Under the pieces are notes generated by a model. The model saw nothing but the letters and a program-made list of their open reading frames with translations, had not been told where the DNA came from and ran no database searches. 64,000 nt of DNA from Immersiella caudata (lineage: Eukaryota > Ascomycota > Sordariomycetes > Sordariales > Lasiosphaeriaceae), in NCBI GenBank assembly GCA_030512335.1, contig JAULSU010000005.1:186001-250000 (forward strand), in the 5' to 3' direction. This document shows, one piece after another, positions 46,806 through 59,601 of the stretch. Numbering within the stretch: the first letter of the stretch is position 1; each line of letters opens with the position of its first letter. The position numbers and the translations under genes were made by a program.

Positions 46806-47560
46806 TAACAACGATAATGGTACGTGAGAAAATATAGTTGATTTTTTCGGTTATCATGAATTTAAGATAATCGATAATGTGAAGAGCCACTGTCGTCTGG
46901 GACAGGAGAACATCTAAGGTTTATTACTTATTTGATATTACAAATAAAAAAGGAAACCTATTTCATATATAAGTAATTATTAATAACAATAATGCTATGA
47001 ATATTATTAACTTAAAGTTAGTTCATATAAAAAGATGCCGTTATTTAAAAATAAATAAAATTCCTAACTGTTTACTTTGAAAAAGGAGAGCTTCATATTT
47101 ATGATAATAAGAAATTGATTTATACAGTATTACTTTTAGCTACAGTAAACCGTTATTATTGAAAAGTAATTTCAACGTTTTATAAATTTACAGTTATAAC
47201 ACAATTTTACTGAAGTAAGTCATAGGTAAAGAAATATAATGTTATAGTCGTCAAAAGGTTAATTGACTTAGTTTGAATTGATAAAAAGGTCCCGATTATG
47301 TTTCAAAAATAGAAGGATAATTAAAAAACGTACTTAGTAAAGACGGTTCAAAAGTATTGAAATTAGTAATTGCTTATAATATAAAAACAGTTTGATAACA
47401 GGGAATAACTGCAAAGTTTAAATTATTAAAGTAATGATAACTAAAAGGCAAAGACACATTGCTATATACTGATAAAGATCATTTAATGATTTAAGTATCA
47501 AATTATAGAAACACAGCTTAAGTGATATATTTAAAGTTTTTTTTAAAAAATAAAAGTACT
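46806..47560. other. AT-rich DNA with faint hAT-relic similarity
   Basis: 46.85-46.95 kb resembles the start of the relic at 39.9 kb (shared RLG and I-V/I-D-D/N text on the plus strand), but stops are frequent. No other feature. Confidence 0.35.
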
Positions 47561-47565
47561 TTCTG

Positions 47566-48064
47566 TGTTACGACTGGTGCCTGTCGACGTGCGGTCTGCA
47601 GGGGTCGTGTGGGTGGTTGGGTTGGGTGAGAGGGGTAACACAGAAGCAAGTCCTTACAGACGGGGGTTCACTTGGTTAATGGTCATATGTCCCTATAAGT
47701 AAAGTAGCACACGAGGTGACGATGCAGTAGGACATAATTGAAGTTGGTTTATTCAATGAAGCGAATACTTACATGAGGAACCAGAAGGATTCCTCACCCC
47801 CATTGTGGGTACGATGATAACTATCTATTCTACGTGGTGGAGGTAACTTGTAACTGGCTCTGCGGTTCTTATGGTTCCGTGGTGCAGAGCCGTGGCCCGC
47901 CACAGCCCCTACGGACCTGTGGCCGCCCTTAGTTCTGGCACCAGATCCTTCTCTCGGCGCAAATCCTCCGTGTCCGTACAGTTTACACACCGTTATCTGC
48001 ACTATGGCGCCTGTGGGAACGCGTCAACCTGTCTGGCAGCACGGGTGGCCTGTAGGTCATCACA
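47566..48064. repeat. Solo LTR of gypsy-2 family (copy C)
   Basis: TGTTACGAC at 47566 to CATCACA at 48064, 499 bp. Less RIP-altered and more diverged than copies A and B (for example GTGCGGTCTGCAGGGGTCG). The flanks TTCTG and TTGTG match at four of five positions, so the TSD is probable but not perfect. Confidence 0.75.
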
Positions 48065-48069
48065 TTGTG

Positions 48070-49202
48070 TCTTAAAAAGCTACTACGTTTATGTAATGAT
48101 AAACCTTACAGTTAAAAATTAAGTTAGGGCTAAAGGCTTGATTCAAGATGTGTTTTACGTATTATTTTAGTTTTAGGTAAACTCAGGGTTTAAAAATAGA
48201 GTTATTAATAATATGCTTAGTTTCATTTGTATTGAGGAAAAAAGTAAGCCATAAAAAATTAATTACAGTTTTTAAAATAACGATATTATAAAAAATTTTA
48301 TCTCTTTCCGCTGATCAAGATGTTAAGCAAAAAGGTATTAAAGGTAAACGTTTGTTAAACTGCAATTTCCTTAATGCTTTTAAATATATTTGAATTTAAG
48401 TTAAAGATAAATATAAAATTACTCTCAAAATACATCAAGGTTATTATAAGTATTGGGTAATATCTTTCGGGCTTATTAACGATTTTATATCGTTTTAAGA
48501 TATAATTGATCCCGTTTCCACTGTTTTATTGGTAAATTCGTATTTCTCAATTTTAATAACGTTTGAATTTAGTTTATAAAGCAGATGAAGTATAAAAAAT
48601 ACTTTTCTTAAATCTTTAACGTATTGAAAATGGTAAAGTTTATGATTAACTTAAGTAGTAGTTAATTTTTTCATAAAAAAGACTTTATTACTCAAAGTTT
48701 AAAGTTTTACGTAGTAAATTAGAAGTGTAGAAATTAGAAGTCAAAGCAACCAAGGATAAGTCAATATTTAATTTTTAAATAAAAGTTTAAACTTTAATAA
48801 GTTTATGAACGTTTCTCAACGGTTTCTCTACAATTTTATTAACATTGTTGAATTAAAGAGGTAGTAAGCTTAAACCTAACGTTTTTTTTAGAAAAAAAAT
48901 GAAAGTGTATGTTATAAATATACTTAATGTAAAGGTTAATAGGCATTACAATATAAAATAAAAGACAGAAAAATTAATGATTAGGTAGAAAAGGTAAATA
49001 ATATAGTAATTTTTACCCTATATGTATATATTTTAGGAGTAAGGACTTTAAAAGAATCAATAGAAAAGGTTGAGATTAATTCATCAGCGCTGAATATTTA
49101 ACGTATATTTAACAGTTTATTAATACTTATGTTTACCTTAACAGGTATGTTATATATATTAATTAGTAATATTCTATAGGTTAAACGCGTTCAAGATAGT
49201 TA
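48070..49202. other. AT-rich DNA, nothing recognised
   Basis: Over 1.1 kb of AT-rich DNA without ORF, recognisable repeat or RNA gene. Confidence 0.35.
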
Positions 49203-49375
49203 TGTGACGACCTGGGGGTCGCACATTGAGCCGGCAAGGGCCGACAGATGACCCGTAGAAGCCATTGTGCCGGTAGAGGCCGTACGGTAGCCTCGCACTG
49301 AGTGGTCACTCTAAGAAGCTGACTACTTTGTTTAATGCCAGAAAGATTGATTACAGTGATCACAATATAAGTTAC
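49203..49375. repeat. GC-richer island, possible diverged LTR fragment
   Basis: Starts TGTGACGACCTGGGGGTCG, resembling the inverse end of the gypsy-2 LTR (TGTGACAACCTGCGGG), and contains a repeated GCCGG-AAGGGCC/GCCGGTAGAGGCC motif. Ends are not defined and no clear TSD was found. Confidence 0.35.
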
Positions 49376-49530
49376 CTTAAGATATACTATCCGGTATAGC
49401 TATCTATAGTATACTGTTTGGTATAAGTAGCTATCGTTATACCTATACAGCGTAAGGAATATTTTTAATCCCTTACTAAAAGTATTTACATCGTTAATTA
49501 AGCTAATTTTAATTATAACTTACTGTACAG

Positions 49531-50632
49531 CAGGGTTCGGAATTAATCTTTAATTTTTTAATTTTAGTTTTAGTTTTCTAGTTTAATTTAATATTAATTT
49601 ATGGAAAACTAAACTAGGTTAATTTTCGTTTTGCTAAAATTAAATTAGGTTAATTTTAATTTTAGCAAAACTAAACTAAATTAAAAATCAAATTTTTTTA
49701 AACAATTAAGTACACTTTTTTATGGAAAGATATATAGGTGGTTATTTAATGTTATTAAATTCCAGCCTCTAAAAGCACTAGAGAGGCCCTGTATTAGAAG
49801 GCTTGCTAGTATGTGAAAGGTGGTCTGTGTACCCTGCACCTGCAGCCACCACTTACCAGCCACAATGTGGCTTGGAGCCTTCCGGAATCCAGAAAGCCTT
49901 AGGGCCTTTAGGGGGCCCCGTGGCCCCTGTAGGCCACTAGAGCCTCCTAGAATCCATGGAAGAAGCCCCCTATTACATAGGGCTACAGAAGGCTCTGGAA
50001 GCCCATAGGCTTCCACAACCTTCTGTGGCCACATAAGTGATTATAAGGCCTGTGGAGAACCTCCACTATACTATTCTATCATTATGTTAGTAGTAGAAAG
50101 CTCTGGAATTCTAATCCAGGGCTCCCACAGCCTATAACTGGCCCTCTCCTCTCCTGTAGTTAGCTCTCCTCTCTTTAATCAATTTATAAGCAATACAGCT
50201 GTTATTACAGTGTAAAGTTCACTAAAACATTCTGTTTTACAGCGTATAACTCGTTATAACTTATCTTTTAGGCGCTGTAGTACAGGCTTTGTTTACTTCC
50301 TTTAGCACCTTAGTAAGCTCCGCCGTCGTACCTTAGAGAGCTCCTCCGGAGCACTGTACTCTTACTCCTTGTACTATAGGTTTTGACAGGCTCTTAGGCG
50401 CTGTAGTCCAGGCCTGCATGCCGCTATGAAGTAATAGGCTTATATTATAGAATGCTATTCTTTCGAAAACGAATTAATTAACTTTAATTTTCTTAATTTA
50501 ACTCAATTCTTCTTAATTTAGTTTTAGTACAGGTAAATACTAAACTAGTTAATTTTAGTGTAGGTAAAAATTAAACCAAGTAATTTTAGTTTGGGTAGAA
50601 ATTAAGTTAAAATTAAATTCATCTGAACCCTG
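49531..50632. mobile_element. hAT-like TIR element with M1 unit (composite copy 5)
   Basis: CAGGGTTCGGAATTAATC at the left and the inverse ending GAACCCTG at the right, with M1 at 49753-50436 in the same orientation as copy 1. The right flank GTTATTAC belongs to element X. The left flank does not match it, so one side has been rearranged. Confidence 0.7.
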
Positions 50633-51557
50633 GTTATTACTTGCTTATATTCATAATAATTACTCATAACGACCCTTAATTTCATTCGTCGTTTTTACCT
50701 ACCTCCCCCTTATTAGCGTCTTGCCAGTCCTGTTCGTCGTAATCCGTAACCCCTATTTACTGGGCCCGAGTTTAAAGGTTAGGATGTCCTTAATTGTAAC
50801 GGCCGTTATAACGGCATATATTATCAGATCTGTAAAGGTACGATTCGATATAGCCATATAAGATAACTTAAGGATATTGTAGCGGGACTTATTATTACGG
50901 TAATAACTTTTCTTAAGGACCGGGGTACCCCTGTTATCAGTGATAAAGGGTTAAAGTTAGAGTTTAAGTTGGCGTTTTCTTAGTGGTTTTCGATATATAT
51001 TATTAAGTTTTAAGTTCCCAAATTCTTATTAAAACCGGAGGAGCTTTTTATAGGTTTTGATGAAGATATTACTCTGTTCAAGGGGGGAAGAACTGGGTTT
51101 AAGTAAGCACTTAATTTATTAGTAAAACTATTTTATAAGGGAAGATAATCTATTAAAGGAAATTATTAGGCGTGATGTGATTCATTAACCTATTGGTTGT
51201 CAAACTTAGGGCCGAATTTAGTTAAACCACACGTTTTATAATCCTACTATTCCTTTAGGGTCTACAGATATTTTAATTCGTCCGTTTAGCATTTAGCTCG
51301 ATTACAAGCGTCGTTTAAAGTATAAACATCCGTTAAAACTCACTGTATCTTTAATTTTGATTTTAAGGCATAAGGAGATATTTATTAATTTATTACTTAT
51401 TACATTCCTTTTATACACTTTTAAAATCCTGATCCGTTAAGGAAACCTATATCTGCTATAGAATTAGATGTAGATTCTTAGGTTAAGGAGAAAATAAAAG
51501 GTAAGGGTAAGGAGCCCAGTGTGTTTAATAAAGAGGATAAAGAGGAAGAGGTAGAGG
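50633..51557 (+). repeat. Element X, upstream half with RIP-interrupted frame
   Basis: A plus-strand frame can be followed for about 300 codons if TAA/TAG are read as former CAA/CAG. It contains S-D-K-G-L-K-L-E-F, E-E-L-F-I-G-F-D-E-D and a charged C-terminal part (K-I-K-G-K-G-K-E-P-S). The text resumes after the hAT insertion at 62829 and ends at a TAG near 62946. I do not recognise the family. Confidence 0.5.
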
Positions 51558-51793
51558 CAGGGCTGTGATTTTAGTTCTTAGTATTTAGTATTAGTTTTAG
51601 TTTTTTTAGTTAGTTTAGTATTAGTTGCCTTGTATACTAAACTAAACTTAACTAGAATACTAACAGGGTTAGGGTTAGTTGTATAATAATGAGTTAGTAA
51701 TACTTTCTATACTAGTTATAATCTTAAAACTCTTTTAAATACCAAGAAATGCTGGAGTATTTTAGTAGATTCTAATAGCTTCTACTAAATTCT

Positions 51794-52279
51794 TATTACA
51801 ACCTCTGGCCTGTCGACAGACAGTCAGCAGGGTCGCTAGATAGGATGGGTGGGGTAGAGAGGAGTAGTACAGATGTAAGTCCTTACAGACGGGGGTTCAC
51901 TAGTCAATAGCGGTTATATATCACTATAAGACAGAGCAACACTCTAAGTGTTAATACAGTAAAACACAATCAAAATAAGTTCAATTAACAAGCGAATACT
52001 TACATAAGGAACAGAAGGTTCCTCACACTATTGTAAGTACGATAATAACTATCTATACTAACTAATAAAGATATAACTTATACCTTGATCTGTTACTTAA
52101 CGCCTCTCGGGATAAAACGACAGAGTAAGTGCTCTGTCGGTTTTTAATACTCTGTTCAAAACGTACTGAGCTTTTAGAGCGGGTAGTGTGAGGTTCCCTC
52201 ACACTGTGTTTAATACGGTGGCGCCTGCGGGGACACGTCGGCCCGTTCCGGCCACAAGGGTGGCCCGTAGGTTGTCACA
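51794..52279 (-). repeat. gypsy-2 3' LTR
   Basis: Same length as 59602-60087 and differing mainly by C/T and G/A transitions. Begins TATTACAACC and ends GGTTGTCACA on the plus strand. Confidence 0.92.
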
Positions 52280-52298
52280 CGATTCCCCCTTTTCTTGC
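52280..52298 (-). other. Polypurine tract of gypsy-2
   Basis: Minus-strand GCAAGAAAAGGGGGAATCG next to the 3' LTR, the expected plus-strand primer. Confidence 0.6.
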
Positions 52299-53299
52299 TT
52301 CTTTTCCCATAAAAAATCCCGTAGGTAAATTTCCTCCTGTAACACCGTTATTATACCTGCTGATACGATTAGGAAATAATAAAGGAGACCCCGTCTTTTA
52401 TCTACTAAGCGCCGCCGCGAAGCCGTTCTTTTTATCCGCACGTTTAGTATCGTTATACCCGTTCGCTACTTACATTACAAGACCCTTAACCTCAAATGTA
52501 AGGTGGCTAATAAAAGTAAATCTTACGGGAATTACTTAAATACTGTTTCTTCGTCTTATAACGTTTATAGGAACGACCCGTTAGTATTACGGGTGGTTTT
52601 TAAAGAGAAGAAGCGTTTAGATAAAGAAAAGAGAGAGACTTTATCAAAGCTCCTCCGTCTTAAGGCCTAATTGCGAGCCTTTAAAGCTCGTGCTAATAAG
52701 CTTTTCAGCCACGAGATTAAGATTCTCAAGGAGGAGGATTGTCAGGCACGTCTTTCCCAGTCGGACGGTGTTTTAGTCGTTCCCTGGGGTAGTGTTTCTA
52801 AAGCTTAATTCGACTAGGGGGCCTTTTTAATTAGTAACACGACTATAGGGTTACTGTAACTGGTGATAACCGCTTCTTAAGGTAAGTTATCACTTCCTTT
52901 AGCTCTAGTCCGGTGTTAACAGTTATTTAAATCCATTCTAGGGGAGGTAAACCGGTTACTAGGGTTAAGGGTTATAGTAATAAAGGTGAGTTCTAATAAT
53001 AAAATAGTCTATTAATGTAGTAATTAACACGCTAGTTTTATATTATCCTTTGTGAATAAGCCAGGTATATTTATAAGGGATTAATTGGTAAGAGGTCGTA
53101 GGTTTAAATCCCATATAGTTACTACCCTTAACTTATTACTTCTCCTGTTAGGTAAAGCTGTATATTAAGTGGTCCTTTTTATATAGCTAATAGTGTTATT
53201 ATAATGCCTTTTACGCCGTGGTCCTTTAGGGTTAGCGCCTTTTTACTGGTTGTGGTTAATCTGGATTTTCGTGATGGAATTTCTTAATTAGTTCGGGGC

Positions 53300-56200
53300 A
53301 GGAGAGATTATCGGCTAGCTTTTAAGAGTTCGACTTAGGGCTGTAATTTAGCTATTTAATAAGATAATGAAGTTTGCTTTTACGATATTATAAATCTAGG
53401 ATTTCTTTAATATTAAAGTCTTCTTCGTTAGTGTGTACTTTGATCTTCCTTTTAAGTGGGACGTTCCTTAGTGTTAGCTTAAGAAGGGAAACGTGGAAAA
53501 CTTTAATCCGTACCTTTATAGAGGTAAATAGGTCGAGTTTGTAATTAGAGGTAGTGATCTTCCTTTTAATAAGGAACGGTCCGAGTTTCTTAAAATCGAG
53601 CTTCCAGCTTAGCCGTTAGGTGTGTAAATTTCGCGAAAAAAGGTAGACTGGGTCTCCCTCTTAGAGAGTCGGTCCTTTAGCTCTTTTATTATTATAGTAA
53701 CCTTTTATTTACAGGTGAATTCGAATTCGGTCTTTAAGTGGTTATATAGCTTTTAAAACCGGTTAGCTTAAACAGCAGCTTAGGGCGTATTTGTGGGTAG
53801 TCCTCTGCGGAGTTCCGGTTCCCGGTTAAAGAGTGTGAAAAATAGGGAGGTCTTAGTTAACTTGATAATAGTAATATTGTAGGCTATTTATACTGTTAGT
53901 AATAGCTTAAGCTAGTTATTTTACTTGAAGTTAATAAACGCTTAGAGGTACGTTTTAAGAGTCTGGTTCAGGTGTTCCGTTTGTCCGTCGGTTTAAGGGT
54001 GGAAAGCTGTTAACAGCTTGCTTTTCACGCCTATTCGCTGTATTAATCTTTGCTAAAATTTAGAGATAAACAGCTTATCTTAATTAGAAACGATATTATC
54101 AGGTTAAAGGTGTTAAAAGACAATATACTGCTTAAAAAGGTAAGTAAGTTATTTAGCTGTTATTCGTGTTAAGTATAATAAAAAGTATGCCTATTTCGTC
54201 AGTTTATCGACGATTACCCAGATGGAGTTATAGCTGACGTTTATTACTGGATCCTTAGAACCAGGGATTCCGGTGATGAAGTCTATTGAAATAGAACTCT
54301 ATGGTGCTCTAGGGGTTAGAAGTGGTTTGAGGAGCCTGTAAAGCTTATATCTGCGTGTTTTCGTTCTGTTACAGATATTATAATTATTAATAACCTCTTC
54401 CACCAGCTTTTTTATTCCTGGGAAGGCGTATCTTTATTATATTTAAAAAAATGTTTTCATCTTTTTTATATGTCTTTTAACTTTAGCTTCGTACACTTAT
54501 TAGATGAACTCCTTTTATTTCCTTAGATCGTGGATATACAGCTTCCCTTTATAAAAGAGAAGGCCACTCAATCGGGACCTTTTTTCTATTTCTTTTAATA
54601 ATTTGTTAGCCTTTTTACAGTTATAATAAGGTCCTCTGATTTAGTAAGAGGTATTACAATATCCTGGGAAATCCTCTCTTCTGGCCTGGAAGTTATCTTA
54701 TTCCTATTTAACGTGGTATTTTTAATAGGAATTAATAAAGAGTTAAAGGCTATCGCTAACTGTTTAGTCCAGGTATTAGTTTATAAAAACCTGGGTTTCC
54801 TCTGGCATCTAGTCGTTAAAGACCTAAGGGGTGTGTTTTAGGGTATTATCCGCCGCTGGGATAAATATCGTGACAGGCTTAAGATCTTTGGCGTTTTCTT
54901 AGTGATTGTGGCGACGGTTAAGGGCGTTGGCTTTTCCGTTCTTTATTCTCTTAATGTGGTGGATCTTAAAGTGGAATAGTGTTATTAACTTAGCCTATCT
55001 CGTCTGGCGGGGATTAAGCTTTTTTGTTAGGAAGTAACGTAAGTTATTATAATCGGATAGGACTTTAACAGGTTCCTCTGTGCCGTTAAGGTAGGGAGCC
55101 TATTCCGTAAAACACTAGATGATAGATATTAGTTCCTTATCGTAGATAGGGTATTTTAGTACTGGTCTGTGGATTTCTTTTAATAAAAAGGTTACAGGAT
55201 ATTGGAGTCCGTTAGCGCCTTCCTGGTTTAGCACTCCTTTATAAACGTAATCGGAGGTGTTGGTTTTGACTTGGAAAGGTTTTAAAAAGTTGGGGAGTAC
55301 TAACACTAGTGCTGTTATAAAAGCGCGTTTTAATTTATTAAACGCCTTCTGATGTCGTTTTGTCCATATAAATAGTTTCTTTTCACCTGTAAGCTTGTGG
55401 AGTAGTTTAGTAATTTTGGTGAAGTACCGTATAAACTGTTAGTAAAAGTTTATAAAGCTAATAAAGGCTTAAACTCCTGTTTATAAAGTGGGTGTTAGCC
55501 AGTTTGTGACTGCCTCGACCTTTAACTTTTACATTTTTATCTTTCCGGGTGAAGTTTAAATCCTAGGAAGTCGAGTTCCTAGATATGGAATTAGCTTTTA
55601 TTAGGGTTTACCGTTAGGTTAGCCTTTTTTAAGGCGGAGAGGATAAGGTAAATATACTTATAATGTTTTTTATCTCCTTTTAAGTAGATAAGGATATCGT
55701 TAAGGTAAATAAATATAAATTTATCAATATAGGGGTGGAGGACGTGGTCGATTATGCTCTAGTACGTTACCGGGGTGTTAGTGAGCTTAAAAGGTATCAC
55801 TTAGTATTTATAATGGCCTAGGTGTGTCCGAAAGGCGGTCTTCCACTTATCTCCGGTAGTAATCTATTAGTAACTAAACGTGTTTAAGGAATCGAATAAG
55901 GAAAATCGGTCTGCTTTAATGATTTTTTCTCCGAATTCGTTAATCAGGGGTAATGGGTATCGATTTTTAATAGTATTTTCGTTTAGCAAACGGTAATTAA
56001 CTACTATACGTAGTTTACTGTCCTTTTTAGGTATAAATAATACTAGGTAACCCGCTGGTGATTAGGATTCCTAAATGAATCTTAGGGTAAGGTTTTCTTC
56101 GATATATTCCCAGAGGGCTTTAGCTTACCGGGGTCTAAGGTGGTATATTGGGAAAGATTTTAGCTAAGCCCCTGGCTTTAGTTTAATTTTATGGTTAAAA

Positions 56201-57380
56201 GGTCTGTGGTCTGGTAAGTGTAATAGCTTTTCTTTAAACACTAAATACTTCTGGTATTCCTTTAAGACCTTGGACAGGTTATCCGGAGCCTGTTATTATA
56301 GCTGGGTATTTTATTGTCCTGCCGTCTTTTTTAGTGGTTGTCGATATAACTATACCTTCTAGTCATCACCAGATTTGTAACCTAAGTCGTACGGGTTGTC
56401 CGTCTTATAAAACCGTATCTATAATAAGGATAATTTATCGACTTTAGCGTTTTTTAGATTGTTCTTAATAGGTATGCTATCTGGTTTATCACCTATATTA
56501 TACCGTACGGTATGCCTTTGTGGTATACTGGTCGGTATAATCCGGTTATTAGAGCCCGGATCTTTGGGTTCTTCCCGTCGGTTGAAACTTAGCTGGCCAG
56601 CGTTCCAGTCGATTACAGGGTTATACTTTTTCAGCCATGGCTTGCCTAGGATTATATTGTAGTTAAAAAACTGGTAAGATATTAAAAGTCACTTTTTACT
56701 CGTTGCCATCCACCGTGATGAAAAGTGGTGCCTTGTAAGTGAGCTTCTTATTATTATATGTGTAGAGTTCTTTTTCTTTAAAGCGAATTATCGTCTTTTA
56801 CACTTGTTTTTAATAAAGGAGTTGTTTTTTATTAACCAGCTTAGGGTTAATGATGTCAGTAATGCTGCCGCTGTTAATTATTGCTCGTGCGTGGAATGGT
56901 TTCTTAAATCTATCCGTTACGTCTATATAGATAGATTAATAATTCCTTTCCTCCTCGAGGTGGGTTATTATCCTGCTAAGAGGGCCTGGACCCGTTTTTT
57001 AAACGGATCTTAAGGTAAGTATCGTGAAGTGCTCGCTTGTTTAAGGTAACACCTGCCGTGTTACAGGGGAGGTTCTAGTTGACCTCGAAGGGTTTGATTT
57101 CACATATAAGGAGGAATTTGATGTTAAAATAATGTTAGTGTAGGGGTTCCCTTTTACATTAATACTTATGTTTGTTGTGATCGTGCCAGTGCTTTGCCTT
57201 TTGTAGTATGTAGAGGGTGTAGTTTTCTTCCTTGCAGGTATTGATGTTATACTTTTAGACAGCGTCTGCCTAGTAATGTACTGGAGTAAGGTTAGTAAGT
57301 ACGATGAAAGTGTTAGGCCCTTTTTCTTTGATTTCCACGCGATAGTGTTCTGGGTCGATGTGGTAACGTACATAAGGAAT
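53300..57380 (-). pseudogene. gypsy-2 pol (protease, RT, RNase H, integrase) remnant
   Basis: Minus-strand text in order. Protease-region fragment at 57041-57373. RT active site Y-L-N-D-I-L-I-Y near 55690-55710, the usual YLDDILIY with Asp changed to Asn. RNase H at 55115-55306 (T-N-T-S-D-Y, K-Y-P-I-Y-D-K-E-L-I-S-I-I). Integrase core near 53.9-54.3 kb (S-I-W-V-I-V-D-K-L-T-K, then T-A-F-H-P and T-D-G-Q-T-E). Stops occur every 20-60 codons, mostly TAA/TAG. The block to about 53.3 kb may include a chromodomain-type tail, not identified. Confidence 0.75.
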
Positions 57381-58479
57381 TGCGGAATCTCTCGGGGGTG
57401 TTAAGAAGTGCTAAAAATAGGTTTTTAGGCCTAGGTGATATCCTAGTGTGTAGGTGTTATATATATAATCGATTTATAGGATCTTATGATAAGTGGGTAA
57501 GTTTATAGGGGTTGCTTACACCGAGTGCTATTTGTTAATTGTTGGTATAGCTTGGGTTGGCGAGCTCTGTAATTCTTCCACAATTTTTTACTATTATTTA
57601 AGTTTGTGGATAGTGGTGGGTCTGGAGTATAGTGTAGACTGACTGTTAAAGAGGATTCTTTTATTATGTATTTTATACTTTTAACTGTTAGTAAATTTAT
57701 ATTCCTGAATGTTGACGAACTTCCTTATGGTATGTAGGAAATCCTTTTTTAGGTTTTCCGTTAGGTAGGTTCCTTCCCGGTTGTTAATAAATCTCTTTAC
57801 AAATCTGATTTCGTGTACTGCCTTTTAATACAGCTTATCCGAGCTTCCTTTATAGTTATTATTCCCGAGGTAGTGTTATACGATTTCACTAAATGGTCTG
57901 TAGGTGGGAGGCTGTGCCTATCTGTACCGTTACCACGGAAACCTTAAGGTGATATCTTTGTCTATTTTTAATAGGAGGATTACTAATCGGGCTTATAACA
58001 CATTATCCTTTATATCGTGGATAGAGTATTCCTAGTAGTAATATGTTTGTATTAAAAGTCGTCTAAGGAATATTCTTTTTACGTACCTTTCTTTAAACCT
58101 AGCCACCTATAGGGGGAAAAGTTTGTTATATTATAGACTTACTAGAGCTGAGATTTATTCCTTGAGTTAGTGTTCGTCGACCTGCACCTTAAAGTTCTCG
58201 CTTTACACAGGTGCTCCTTCCCAGAGTCGGTTTTTAGCAACCTACACCTTAGGGGGGGCCTTATTTAGTCCTTCTCCCGCCGTTTTGTAACTTCTTTTGT
58301 CACTTCCTTAGAACTAGTCCAGTTCCTTAATAAGTCCTCACACTAGGCTAGTGTTACGTCCTTTAAGTGGTAAGCGCTCCTAAGGGTTATTATATAAGTT
58401 TTCACTTACGCTGTTGTAATTGCTGTCCTGATCCGAATTTACCATTCGTATGGTAACCTCCTCCTTGTTATTAGAGCAA

Positions 58480-59549
58480 ATAGTCTTTCCTTCCAGGAGG
58501 GGGTCGAACCTGACCTTTTTCTTACCCTGACGGTAGTTATAAGTGTAATATCTAAGTTTGTTACAATTAAAATATTATATATCCGCCTTTAGATATTTCT
58601 CCTTTTTCCTTCTAGCTTTTACCTGTGCTTTCCCTATTATACCGATATCCATAGGTCTAGGGTGATAACTGTACAAAGTACTTAGGGTGATCTGTCGCCC
58701 TGAACCCTTGACTTTCTCTGTGGGACGGCCCTGGTAAGGTTACTGTCCGCGTCCTTTGACGTAGCCTTTTACGCGGCTTATCTCTTATTAGTAGTCAAAA
58801 TACCTATTATTAGCTTAAATTACCAGTTTAACCATCTCCTATAGGTGTTTAAAGTGGTTAAACTTATAAAGCTTATCAGTAACGTGGCGCTTAAGACCTT
58901 ACCAGAATAATATCACGAGGGCTTTATCTCCTAGGGGAGTTTTTGCTGCTTTAATTTGAAATTCCGTTGTGTAGTCCGTTACAGAGGTACGTTATTTTAA
59001 TCCAAGGAGTCTCTGTTCGGAGCGGCGTTTAACGTCCAGCTCTCCGAACTCGGCGGTGATAGCGGTGATAAAATTGTCAAAACGGATAAACAAATCGATA
59101 AACCTTAAGTATTATTAATAGTGACGTTATCGTTTAGCATCCTTAGTAATGGTCTAATCCCCCGTAAGAGCTTTATATTTATGGAGTCGTTTGGCGTGTG
59201 GTTTGAACCACTTAACCGCCACCCCGTCTAGCAGGGCGCTAGTGAAAATAGTCTTCGACTCCTTGGTTTTAAAACGGACGAGGTTATACATAATATAGTT
59301 ACGAAGGAAGATAAGCCATAAATTAAGTGTTAACAAATCTCCCTTAAACCTAAGGGGAGTAGGTAACTTAATAAGTTTCCGTTGGGATTTTTTCACCCTA
59401 GTGTTTTCTTCTTCGATGGTGTCGACTCGGTTTTTAACAGCTGTTTGTTCTAGGCGGAGGTCGGTAAGGGCTTTAGTAAGTTCTTCGACGGTCGAGGGGG
59501 TGGAGGGTGTATCCTTAGGTCCACGGGACGAGGATTTAACGGCGGACAT
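58480..59549 (-). pseudogene. gypsy-2 gag remnant
   Basis: The first 131 codons (59549 to 59154) are open: a Ser/Pro-rich N terminus, a coiled-coil-like stretch (about residues 25-60), then the fungal gypsy Gag core with L-P-T-P-L-R-F-K-G-D, R-N-Y-I-M-Y-N and A-V-K-W-F-K-P-H-A-K. Beyond the TAG the frame continues in pieces towards an eroded CCHC zinc knuckle near 58.5 kb (N-C-N-K followed by R-Q-G-K-K-K). Gag would form the virus-like particle; it is not intact here. Confidence 0.75.
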
Positions 59550-59601
59550 GGTATCTGTAAGCTCTATAGTACTGGTCTTTAAGGATAGGACGTAAGTATT
59601 G

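Noticed and set aside
49181..49363. 60-codon minus-strand ORF in a GC-richer island
   Set aside because: The island looks like a diverged LTR fragment with internal repeats; the ORF follows from composition.
49523..50640. 8 bp TSD for composite copy 5
   Set aside because: CTGTACAG on the left and GTTATTAC on the right do not match, so a simple insertion at both ends is not supported.
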